From the NCBI GenBank assembly GCA_963556145.1, contig OY744464.1, forward strand, positions 682,001 to 746,000: a DNA stretch of 64,000 bases. The letters are read 5' to 3'. Shown one piece after another: positions 1-9,528 of the stretch (positions are counted from its first letter, which is position 1; each line of letters opens with the position of its first letter). The notes beneath the pieces were generated by a model, which saw only the letters and a program-made list of their open reading frames with translations, had not been told where the DNA came from and ran no database searches. Made by a program: the position numbers and the translations under genes. This stretch comes from Hygrocybe punicea (lineage: Eukaryota; Basidiomycota; Agaricomycetes; Agaricales; Hygrophoraceae).

Positions 1-1000
1 AGGGAGGAGGATGGGGGAGATGGGATGGAGGGGGATGTGGAGGAGGAGGAGGAGGAGGAGGAGGAGAGGGAGGGGGAGGAGGAGGAGGAGGAGGGGAGGG
101 AGGGGGATGAGGATGAGGATGAGGATGAGGAGGGGAAGAGGGAGAGGAATGCGGATGAGGAGGGGAGAGGGAGAGGGATGCAGATGCAGAGGGGAGAGGG
201 AGAGGGATGCAGATGCAGAGGGGAGAGGGAGAGGGATGCAGATGCAGAGGGGAGAGGGAGAGGGATGTAGATGGGGAGGGGAGGGGAGAGGGATGTGGGG
301 ATGAGAGTGTAGTGTTACAGTTAAGAATAATGTTATATGCTCTATCCACTGGCAGTGGAGTAGTGACTTAGGCTCTGACTTAGAGGATGGGGATGGGCAT
401 AGGAGTGTGGAGGAAAATAGAGGTTGGAGATGGAGAGGGGAAAGAAGGAGGGGGAGGAGGGAGAGGAGGATTGAGAGGGATGGGAGGGGGAGGGGGAGGG
501 GGAGGGGGAGGTGGAGGGGAGTGTGGAAAATGGTGATGGGGGGGAGAGGGAGGGGGATACTATGGATGGGGAATGGGGAGGGGTAGGGAGTGTAGGAGGG
601 AAATGGAGAGTGGGACAAGGATGGGGAGGGGAGGGGGATGGGAGGATGGGGAGGGGGAGGGGGGAGAGGAAGAGAGAGGAGAGAGGGCATGGGAGAGAGG
701 GGATGGGGGATGGGGATGGGGGAATTATTGATAATTCAATTGAATCTTAGGAGCAAATTTGGTATTACAATTTACAACTAAGAAAGTGAGCTGAGTTCTG
801 GGAATAGAAGATGGGATAGTAGGGGCCATTGGGGTTATGGGGGAGTTGAGGGGATGAGAGGGGGGAATTTGACTGGGAGGATGACTGGGAGATGCTGTGG
901 GATGGGAGAATGATACTCCTGGAGAGGGTGACACTGGGGACAGGAGGGGGATGACACTGGGGGATGGGAGGGATGGAGGATGACAGGGAAAGGAGGGCCA
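1..1000. repeat. G/purine-rich low-complexity tract
   Basis: The + strand is almost pure G and A, with (GGA)n at about 30-100, (GATGAG)n at 106-130, (GGGGGA)n at 484-513 and looser GGGA runs to about 1000. The open frames here are Arg/Gly/Glu strings that switch with frame, so they are not genes. Many runs of four or more G could form G-quadruplexes on the + strand. Confidence 0.9.
181..267. repeat. 29-bp minisatellite, three copies
   Basis: Three near-identical 29-bp units start at 181, 210 and 239; each joins a GATGCAGATGC-type block to GGGGAGAGGGAGAGGG. Degenerate flanking units reach about 150 and 290. Because 29 is not a multiple of 3, successive units are read in different frames, giving a spurious 29-residue super-repeat on translation. 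Confidence 0.85.
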
Positions 1001-1549
1001 TTAAAATTCTGCTAAGTCCATATTTCCATATTAAGCACTGTGCGAGTAAAGCAGTCACGTGTGTTTCAACAAACTGCGCGTGACACATTCAACTTACCGC
1101 CGTCTCTCACATTGTCGAACCTGACGTGAACAATACAACCAGGTGCCCACCAATACATGCCTGTGCAGCGGGGTAGCACCCCATCAGTAAGTTTTTATTT
1201 CACATCTTGTTTTACTGACTAGTTCTACCTATAGCCTTGGCTGTACCCAACCCACTCCAACACCCACATCAACACCATGCAGGACGAAGACCTGGGGCGA
1301 TTCCTCGGAACGATGACGGGATGGCCATCCACGACGGTCGCGATGGCTGCGATCTTCCCCGGCTGTTGTATCCCAAACTCGATAACCAGTTAGTAAGGTT
1401 TCATGACAAACGAGGATGAGGAAGCGGCGATGGCGACGGCAGTGGCAGCAACAGCAGGGTAAGTTTTCTTAAATCATGATTTTTCTTTTTTTTGACTGAG
1501 TAGCTCTACTGCCTACGCCTACGGCTGTGCCCACCCACACCCACACCAT
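1001..1549 (+). other. no clear gene; possible relic exons
   Basis: I cannot recognise a gene. The + strand has spliceosomal-looking signals: a gtaagt near 1188 with a pyrimidine-rich stretch ending in tatag near 1233, and another gtaagt at about 1460. A short Pro/His-rich stretch lies between them. A CCCACCCACACCCACACC-type phrase occurs at about 1246 and again at 1527, suggesting that this is the decayed edge of the array that follows. Confidence 0.3.
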
Positions 1550-2850
1550 TTTCAACATCCAATGCACGGCCTCCCCATGAATTTCGACCACACACAGCTC
1601 ATATAACCCCCCCGTGCCTCGTTCCCATTGAAAACAAGAGGCTGGAGGGTCCCAGCGCCTCACGCCGACATCTTTTCCCCCGACCCACCCCCCAGTTTTT
1701 CAACACCCAATACGGGCCTTCCCCTGCGGTTTTCGACCACCCCCAACTCAAGTACACTCCCGTGTCTCCGTTTCCGTTGGAAACAAGCTGTCGGGGGTCT
1801 CAGGACCTCGCATTACCGTCTTCTGCCCAACCACCCCACCTCACTTTTTTCTACCAACAGGATACCTTCTCCCGCGCCGTTTGCGGCCATCCATGGTTAG
1901 TGTACACCTCTGGCGCCTCGTTTCTGTTGAAAACGAGACGTCAGGGGGTCTCAGGACCTCGCATTCCCATCTTCTGCCCAACCAGCTCACCCCCTTTTTT
2001 CTACCAACAGGACACCTTCTCCCGCGCTGTTTGCGGCCATCCCTGGCTAGTGTACACCCCCCGCGCCTCGTTTCTGTCGAAAATGAGACATTGGGGGGTC
2101 TCAGGACCTCGCATTCCCGTCTTCTGTTCAACCAGCTCACCCCCTTTTTTCTACCAACAGGACACCTTCTCCCGCGCCGTTTATGGCCATCCCCGGCTAG
2201 TGTACACCCCCCGCACCTCGTTTCCACTGAAAACAAGATGTTGGGGGGTCTCAGGACCTCGCGTTCCCGTCTTCTGCCCAACCAGCTCACCCCCTTTTTT
2301 CTACCAACAGGACACCTTCTCCCGCGCCGTTTATGGCCATCCCCGGCTAGTGTACACCCCCCGCACCTCGTTTCCGTTGAAAACGAGATGTTGGGGGGTC
2401 TCAGGACCTCGCGTTCCCGTCTTCTGCCCAACTAGCTCACCCCCTTTTTCTGCCAACAGGACACCTTCTCCCGCGCTGTTTGCGGCCATCCCCGGCTAGT
2501 GTACACCCCCTGCGCCTCGTTTCCGTTGAAAACGAGGCGTCGGGGGGTGTCAGGACCTCGCGTTCCCATCTTCTGCCCAACCAGCTCACCCTCTTTTTTC
2601 TACCAACAGGACACCCCCTCCCACGCCGTTTGCGGCCACCCCCGGCTAGTGTACACCCCCAGCGCCTCGTTTCCGTTGAAAACGAGACTTCGGGCGGTGT
2701 CAGGACCTCGCGCTCCTGCCATCTGCCCAACCACTGCCACCCCACCTTTTTCAATCACCACGCCCTGTTTTTAACCACCCCCAGCTTGTTTCCGTTGAAG
2801 ACGAGATGCTGGGGGGTCCTAGCGTGTTGCCCCGCCGTCTCTTGGCCCAA
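1550..2850. repeat. 150-bp tandem array (about 8 units)
   Basis: The landmark tgtacacc recurs at 1901, 2051, 2201, 2351, 2500 and 2650, a period of 150 bp with one 149-bp unit. Diverged units extend both sides (from about 1550 and to 2850). Since 150 is divisible by 3, open frames run through in several + frames and one - frame (for example 1762-2499 and 1841-2431); these are side effects of the repeat and not convincing proteins. Each core unit contains a pyrimidine tract followed by ctaccaacag, which resembles an intron 3' end. Confidence 0.9.
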
Positions 2851-2904
2851 CCCTATGTATAGCATTCTCTGTAGTATTAAATTAATTCATTTGTTTTTAT
2901 TCTA

Positions 2905-3120
2905 AAATCCGAGAAAACTAAGAATATAAGAGAAAACTAAGAACATATAAGAAGACATTAAGAATGTATAAGAAGAAATAAGACCAAGTAAGAAAAAGTA
3001 AGTGGAAGGACCTTCTTATTTCGTCTTATTTCGTCTTACCAAAATCTCGTCTTAATTCGTCTTAATCTGTCTTAACTCACCACTAAGACAAATTAAGAAC
3101 TTAGTAAGACGAACTAAGAT
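2905..3120. repeat. TAAGA/TCTTA motif array with strand switches
   Basis: The first third (about 2915-3000) carries many TAAGA words, the middle (3012-3078) carries TCTTA words including a doubled TCTTATTTCG, and the end (3082-3118) returns to TAAGA. The opposed blocks can pair as imperfect hairpins. The array stops where the recombinase fragment begins. Confidence 0.75.
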
Positions 3121-3378
3121 GACCCTTGTTTTACTGATGTGCTCGACATGTTCGGTCATGGTTTTCGAATCGGTGGGGCTACTGAATTATTATTGCGAGG
3201 CATTCCTCCTGATGTAGTTGCTGCTCAAGGTCGATGGAAATCGAGGGCCTTTCTCGAGTACTGGCGCAAAATCGAGTCCATTCTACCCACCTTCGTTTCT
3301 CAATCATTTTTCGTTTCTCGCTTTGCATTGTTGTCGTCCTCCATGACAAGTTTTAGAAAGAAGTATGGACTCTTATAG
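3119..3378 (+). pseudogene. tyrosine recombinase C-terminal fragment
   Basis: This frame reads as the catalytic C-terminus of a tyrosine recombinase of the Crypton/DIRS-like type often called 'DNA breaking-rejoining enzyme' in mushrooms. The conserved parts visible are GHGFRIGGATELLL (the H-x-x-R box), AAQGRWKS (the second H/W box) and FLEYWR (the catalytic Tyr). Only about 85 residues remain of a protein that usually has several hundred. In-frame stops lie just upstream, and the N-terminal core domain and first catalytic Arg are missing, so it is a 3' remnant. The break coincides with the TAAGA array. The family is inferred from motifs. Confidence 0.75.
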
Positions 3379-4128
3379 TTTGTTCTGCTCATATGCATTT
3401 AGTACGGTATTGAAATTACACTCGCTTTGCTCTGTTTGGGGAGTCGGCTTGTTGAAGTCGACTAGTTGTGAGCTACGCTCGTTTATGGTATTTGTCCACT
3501 TCAACTTCGTTTTTTCGACTCCTCAGGACAATTAGACCATTTCCGCCCACTCAAAGGCTCTCGAATACTCATTCTAGGCATGAATCCCCGACACAACTCT
3601 CTGAAGCTCTTAGAAATGCTCTGATCATGGATTCTTTGCCAAGAAATTCCTTCGTCTTTTATTCTGATTTCTCTCTCAAATAAAAGACTGATTATTCAAG
3701 TTTCGAGACCCTTTCCCCAAACAAACTGAAATCTTGTCGAGCACAAAGTCTCGTCTTTGGACAACGAAACATCTACATGATTATTAATTTACAATAGAAT
3801 TAAGAATTCAGACTCTCTATACTTTGGGCTCGTTTCCCTCTCTCGTATTAATCTTTAGCGAGCATTCTACAAAGCGGTCTCTGTTTGGCTCTACTGCTGT
3901 TGCCGACAGCCAAGACCCCATGTACCATAGTGATTTAAGAGCCCATCTTTTAATAATGAGTTATCGGCACCCATATACAACAGCGTTCCGCGCTCGTTGT
4001 CGTCAACAACGTGCTCGAGTTCTCCTCCACCCCTCCGGTTTATTGGCTAGTTCTTTTTGTATCGTTTAAATTTGAATTGAGAAAATTACATAGACGAGAC
4101 ACAGTAAATACATAACAATGGGTGGAAG
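3379..4128. other. no recognisable gene
   Basis: Short frames of 60-80 codons exist on the + strand (3468-3683 and 3824-4069), but I see no domain, no Met in good context and no splice continuity. It may be the decayed 3' flank of the recombinase element. Confidence 0.4.
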
Positions 4129-4475
4129 TTGGAACTGGAGGGTGGAGAGGATGCAGGATGGGTACGAGGGGATGGGAGAGGCGTGAGAGGGTTGCTGGAG
4201 GGTGGGATAGGTGCCAAATGGGTGCAAGGGGGTGCAAGGAGATGGGAGAGGGCAGGTGAGCGTTCTGGAGGGTGGAAGCAGGCACTGCCCGCCAAACTCG
4301 TACCCGCGTCCTCGCCTAGCCTTGCAATCCTCGCAATTGCACACCCCACCTCAATTGGGGTGATCGTGCAAGTACGAGGTAAACGGGGGAGGAGGTGGGC
4401 CGTTGTTGTTGTTGTCCATCCTCATCTATTTCATCGGCATTTTTCATGCCGTTATTGTTGTTGTCGCCGTGGTCC

Positions 4476-4509
<34 letters not shown>

Positions 4510-4650
4510 TTGTTGTCCCTCCGATGTCGCCATCACCCGCCGCATTGTCGTCCTTCCCAACCCTTCGTCGTCATCCATCGTTGTGGTCCATCGTAGTCAT
4601 CGTCATCGCAGGTCATCGGGGCTGGGCGGATTGGGTTTGTCGTTTGTGTA
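4129..4650. repeat. low-complexity region with (GTC)n
   Basis: G-rich GGAGGGTGG-type phrases (4129-4280) are followed by TTGTTG and then a pure (GTC)n run at about 4470-4506. Overlapping frames on both strands give poly-Ser, poly-Val or poly-Thr and are not credible genes. Confidence 0.8.
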
Positions 4651-4689
4651 GTTAGGACATAGACAAAAATCCAAGTTTTAAAAAAAGAC

Positions 4690-5256
4690 TTACCTGGCGC
4701 AGTGGGGTGGATGCACCACTGCCCGCTGCATTTCTCTTTGTATCCTATCCGCCGGTGCCGCATATGCGTTGTTGCTGTTGCCGTTGCTGCATGCGCCGTG
4801 GTTTGAAGCAAAGTTGCGTCAAGCTAACATGACACATGATCTGTGTGATAAAAATAAGACATGTCAATAACAAAGTTCTGAACAGAAATACCACCTGTGA
4901 GCGGTATTGCCCATGTTGTTCCGTAGGTGCCGGAAGGCGCTGGAGAGTGGTGGAGCGTGGCTGTAGGTGTTGGAACTTGCGGACACCGTTGTAGTTGGCC
5001 ATCATGCTGGATTGTGAAGTTGTTACCTAGCGGAGGAATTCATGAGTAAAGGGTATGAAAGGATCCAAATAGTGAATTACTCACCTCTGCACGCTGCGCA
5101 ACCGCCTGCTCGCTGTCAACAACGGTGGTTTGCCAAGGTTGAATTTGCGTGGAAGTCGCCAAATTTCCAAAACGGGAGAACATTACATGTAATATTGCCA
5201 TAATTGTAACTATTTTCGAGACCATTCCCGACATTGTTGCGACCACTACAAGCCAT
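4690..5256 (-). pseudogene. left copy of a head-to-head duplicated gene start
   Basis: On the - strand an ATG at 5256 opens a frame beginning MACSGRNNV. An intron-like segment at 5027-5084 (gtgagt...ctag, 58 nt) and a Gln-rich, CAACAG-rich stretch near 4750-4800 follow. The right copy begins the same way on the + strand at 5751. I do not recognise the family. The frame after the first 50 codons contains stops, so this copy is probably broken. The call rests on matched start codons and introns in the two arms. Confidence 0.35.
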
Positions 5257-5985
5257 ATGAAATCAATCTGACATCACAAAGACACACTATTAGATACTCT
5301 AGACAACTATATGACTTATTGTTTTTTGTTTTTACCTACACGGTGAGATATCCATTATTAATACGGACCTCAAGTGTAAACATTCAAGTTGTCAATAAAT
5401 CCTGTAAAAATATGGAAACAATTCCTTGACTAGCTGTTATACTTCAGTGCCAGCTACAGATTCAGGATGAAGGTCACAGCACAGACCTCTGAGGATCAAG
5501 ATTTTCAGCCCTCCTACAATGTTGACTACCAGGTACCTACCACTGAATCATTATATAGTATAACAGCTAGTCAAGGAATTATTTCCGTATTTTTACAGGA
5601 TTTATTGATCAAGCAGTGACAACTTGAATGTTAACACTTAAGGTCCGTATTATGAATATCTCACCGTGTAGGTAAAAATAAAATACAATAAGTCATATAA
5701 TTGCCTAGAGTATCTACTAGTGTGTCTTGGTGATGTCAGATTGATTTTATATGGCTTGTAGTGGTCGCAACAATGTCGAGAACGGTCTCGAAAATAGTTA
5801 CAATTATGGCAATATTAATGTTCTCCCGTTTTGGAAATTTGGCAAATTCAACCATGTCCAGCCTTGCCAAACCACCGTTGTTGACAGCGAGCAGGCGGTT
5901 GCAGCGCCCATTTTAGGTGCAGAGGTAAGTAATTCACTATTTGCATCCTTTCATACCCTTTACTCATGAATTCCTCCGCTAGGTT
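5025..5985. repeat. large inverted repeat, arms about 420 bp
   Basis: The left arm (5025-5442) and right arm (5558-5985) are reverse complements over nearly their whole length, with scattered substitutions and small indels. The spacer is about 115 bp. Matching landmarks are the outer cctccgctag words, TTTACTCATGAATTCC in both arms, and the inner tagctgttatac/gtataacagcta pair. Each arm carries the first exon and intron of the same gene, pointing outward. Confidence 0.9.
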
Positions 5986-6005
5986 ACTCACAATCAACCT
6001 CACCA
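5751..6005 (+). pseudogene. right copy of a head-to-head duplicated gene start
   Basis: An ATG at 5751 opens MACSGRNNVENGLENSYNYG and continues about 58 codons to a gtaagt donor at 5925. The intron is 58 nt and ends ctag at 5982. The next exon would run into the CT-rich tract, where a frame cannot be followed with confidence. The product is unknown. The mirrored copy starts at 5256 on the - strand, so the two starts lie about 495 bp apart and fire away from each other. Confidence 0.4.
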
Positions 6006-6470
6006 CTCCCACCTCCGAGTCTAGGGCCCATCTTCCAACACCCCTGCCCTCCAGCACCCTCCAGCACCCTCCAGTGCCTTCTCTCGTCCTATACTACCTC
6101 CCACTCCAATCCACCACCCTTCAGTGCCACCTTGTGCCCTTTACTGCCCTCCCATTTTATCCACCACCCACCAGTACCCACTCCTGCACTCCAGTGCCAT
6201 CTCACGCCCTCTACCAGTGCCCTCTCGCGCCCTCTACCATTGCTCTCTCCTATCCGGCAACCTGTCACGCCCTTGGCACCCCAGCGCCATCTTCTGCACT
6301 CCAACGCCATCTCTCACCTTCTACCACCTCCACACCCATCCAGCACCCTCTCCAGCACCCCCACACCTCTTTCTACCCTCCCACACTCATCTGGCACCCT
6401 TCAGCAGTCCTCTCCAGCTCTTTCACCCACCCTTTCACCATACAGCGAATTGGTCCTGCCAGGAATAGGA
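6000..6470. repeat. CT-rich degenerate tandem tract
   Basis: The + strand consists of variants of CACCCTCCAGTGCC and CCCTCTACCA repeated with drift. All three + frames stay open for 110 or more codons because stops are rare in such sequence. I see no protein domain. Confidence 0.8.
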
Positions 6471-6479
6471 TGAGCGATA

Positions 6480-7730
6480 GAGTCGTGTTGCCCCAGACCA
6501 TTCTGCACCCACCCCGGCACCTGCGCCATGGAGCATGCACAATGGGGCCACAGGTGGCACAACCAAGCACAGATACAGTGGGCAGTATGGCCTGTTATTC
6601 ACATATTGTCCGCATCATCAATGTAGTTTAATCAAATTGCTTTTTTTATTGCCTTTTGAATGACGTCTACAAAAAGAACTAGCCAATAAACTGAAGGGGT
6701 AGAGGAGAACTTGAGCATGTTGTCGACGAGCGAAGACCGAAGTTTTAATTTTGATAAATATATATCTTAGCTGAGCGGTTTTCGGGGTCATTGCTACATG
6801 CCGGTCTTTATTTGCAGCTGATCACTGTCGCTTTCCATATTGGGTGTATTTGGGATGTCTTGACCACAAGTCATTCAGCTCACTGTTCTTGGAAAACATT
6901 GCAGTCAACAGAGGCATGCTGGGAAAGACTGACATTTGGCACAGGCATGTTTGTAGTCGCAGTTTGAGGCAATGTTGGAATGGCATTTGGTATTCCAGTG
7001 CCAGCAGGGCTCTTTTCATTTCACAGAGTCTGCCTGGGAACATTCAGAAGCTTGTACATGGCTAGTGCTGGCAGTAGTGTTGCCTCAACTGGGCTGGTCA
7101 GGAAAAGCTGATCCCAGTTCTGATTTTTTGCTGCACAACCAGCTTTCTCACAGGCTGATATTTGTAGCTATAGACCATAGCTACAAATATCAGCCCTTGG
7201 GGCATTTCTGAGTTATATGATGGGCAAGGCTTATGTATGTGCTGCCCGATGACAAGTAAGGATGATGACAAATAACAGGGTATCAGCTGTTGACAACTCA
7301 GATGGAGGTGTGTTAGCTGGTGACAGCAGCTTGAAAACATGCTGTGTGTTGAGGTGATAGCAAAGATGTGGCAATGTGATTAGCCAAATGTAAATGAATT
7401 TAAAATGAATTGTGCTGATGTAACTTTCAACTTTTGTCATTCATTTGTAAGACTAATTATGATAAGTGAATTATATGTAACTGGTTACTCAATGGCGTTA
7501 GGTCTAGTACCAGAATCTAATTAATGCAAGAGTATGTAGGTAATTTACACAAAGTATGATATAGTTGGACTTCTAGTCACTGTAGTGTTGCTGATGTAGA
7601 GAGGTTGATGCAGGCCATTGGGAAAACACAGTTTTACTTAATGTGACTTAGGGCACTCACAGCTGTTTACTGCCATTTTCAAAAAACAAGACCTCTGAAA
7701 TCTTTTTTCAGTCAAGGACCCAGGTAAAAA
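6480..7730. other. no recognisable gene
   Basis: Only frames below 82 codons occur, on both strands, and none has a family signature. The one clear structure is the 19-bp hairpin at 7153-7195, listed separately. The last 8 bases, at 7733-7740, are the target duplication of the next element. Confidence 0.5.
7153..7195. repeat. perfect 19-bp hairpin, 5-nt loop
   Basis: Bases 7153-7171 are the exact reverse complement of 7177-7195, separated by agacc. No T-run follows and the organism is eukaryotic, so a rho-independent terminator is not a sensible reading. It may be a relic of a foldback element. Confidence 0.9.
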
Positions 7731-7889
7731 TGATAACTGGTAGTGCTGTTCTGGCCCGGCTTGGCCTGGAAGCTGGGGCTTTGGCCTGGCTTCAGGCAGC
7801 TCCAGCTTTGTGAATCCTCAGACCAACCTGGGGTTGCCAGCTCTGGCTTGGCTCTGGCCGGCTTTGGCTTAGGCTGTGGCTTTTACCAT

Positions 7890-9528
7890 CTTAAAAAATT
7901 TCAATAAAGAAAAAGAATCTAGCGTTAATCAGAATCATTGTCATCAGTACCTAAAGCCTCATCATCATCATCATCTTCGATCAGCAGTTCATCCCAACCC
8001 TTCTCGTCTCATCCATCTTCCTCATCATCCAGGCTGCCATCAGTCTCTTCCTCTAACTCAGCTTCCACAATCGAAGATGGGGCTACTTCACGAAACAACA
8101 GGTCATGTCGAATAGCACATTTCACACATTGCAAAGCTTCCATGATGTCCCCCTTCAAGCAGCTCTGCTGTTTGCTGACAGTAATCCCACCCTGTGAGAT
8201 GGCTTGTTCACTTGAGACAGAGGAGGCCATAATGGAAAGGTAATCTCAAGCCAACGAGGCCCAGGCTGGATGGTAACGGTGGGCATTAAACTGTAAAATG
8301 AGATGAGCTTCGTGACAGAAATGGTATTCTCAAGCCACTCACCCCCCACCATCTAACTGTGGACCAGCCTTCAGGCACTTGTTCCTGAATATCCAGGTAT
8401 GTGCGGAAATCCTGCAACCAGGGCTGGTTGGGATCCTCTGGTGTAGCAGGACCTGCTACCAGGCTGGTGTCCTCGTAATTGGAGAGCTATTGCAAAAGTA
8501 CATGTATCTTCTTTTTTTTTGCCTGGCTTGCTTGCTTTGTGCTGACATCACCCATCAATATCAAATATCGCTCCTTGAACTGAGGAATATAAATTAATAT
8601 CAATCAATTAGTGGAACATTAAACTTACAACATCCTTGGCACACCGTATGACATCATCTTGGAGGTCTGCTGGCCAGTGCTTCTTGAAATATCCTAATTT
8701 CTCCCTGGGATCAAGGACTAGAGAATGTTAGTTAAGCATGAACAATATAAAAAGAAACATGGAGCATATGCATTGCCATGATGTAGGCAGGGGAATCCGT
8801 AGTCTTTTCATAATAGTCATCAATTTTCGTACAAGCGGCATTCAAAGCAGCAATGAAGGGGTCATATTTTGAATGCTCAGCTTGAGTGGACCATGCCTTG
8901 TATAAGGCTTCAAGCATGGGGATTGCAAGGTGGAGGGTGGAAACTTGATCAGAGGAGAATGATTGTTGGGTGCTGTCAGCATGCTGGATGGGTGTCAGAG
9001 AGAACTGCATTCAACCAAAAGGGAATGTACATCTTGATGAGATCTAAAGGAAAGCTGGCGCCCTAGTCTAATTTGGACAGATATGAACAAACGAGGCCCA
9101 ACCCAAGCTTTCCCTGGTGGATGTGGAGTAGGCGACCATCAGCATCGTGACAATCTTCTGCAAATAAAGCGTTGAAGTGCCAGTTGAAGGTCTCAAACTC
9201 GGTGTCACATTCTGGTTTGTTCATCATGGTCCAGATTTTGTTGGTGGTCGACCCATTTGGTACAGAGGATGGTAGAGAGTTGGAAAGATGGATAATGTCC
9301 TTAACAAGGAGCTTGATGGCAGGGACAGTCGACATGGATAAACACTGTGAATGGGACAGGAATGGTGCACGAGTTGGGGGCAGATGGAGAATGCAAAGGC
9401 CAGGCTAAATAGATAAAAGAGGAGCTGTAGAGGGCCATATTGAAGGCACTTCAGCGAGACAGAGAAGTGATTCATCGAGGGAGGGAGATGCATGACCAGA
9501 TGTGGGAGTCGGTTGGGAACACTCAAAA
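7890..9528 (-). pseudogene. decayed hAT transposase of hAT-2
   Basis: Reading on the - strand, from N to C: a Pro/Ser-rich start near 9520, a segment at 9335-9063, a helical stretch at 9010-8732 containing YEKTTDSPAYIMAM, and the C-terminal hAT dimerisation region at 8230-8009 with ASSVSSEQ and LKGDIMEALQCVKCAIR, ending in an acidic tail. These pieces are in the expected order for basidiomycete hAT transposases but lie in different frames with stops between, so the gene is broken. Its 5' region was separated from its promoter side by insertion of the younger hAT at 9529. The catalytic Asp/Asp/Glu could not be placed with confidence. Confidence 0.7.

Noticed and set aside
11..304. Arg/Gly-rich and Glu-rich open frames in the first 300 bp
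   Set aside because: They arise from purine repeats; every frame is open and the peptide changes with frame. No start context or domain.
1762..2499. A 245-codon repetitive protein on the + strand and a 196-codon one on the - strand
   Set aside because: The 150-bp unit is a multiple of three, so absence of a stop in one unit keeps all units open. Both strands and several frames are open at once, which argues against selection for one protein.
1550..2850. CRISPR array
   Set aside because: Units are 150 bp and continuous, with no short repeat/unique spacer alternation, and the genome is fungal.
4316..4655. Poly-Thr, poly-Val and poly-Ser frames
   Set aside because: Translation of the (GTC)n microsatellite.
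6124..6631. Pro/His/Thr-rich frames of 110-220 codons
   Set aside because: All + frames are open because the tract is CT-rich; no domain and no splice support.
7153..7195. Rho-independent terminator
   Set aside because: There is no T-run after the stem and the context is eukaryotic.
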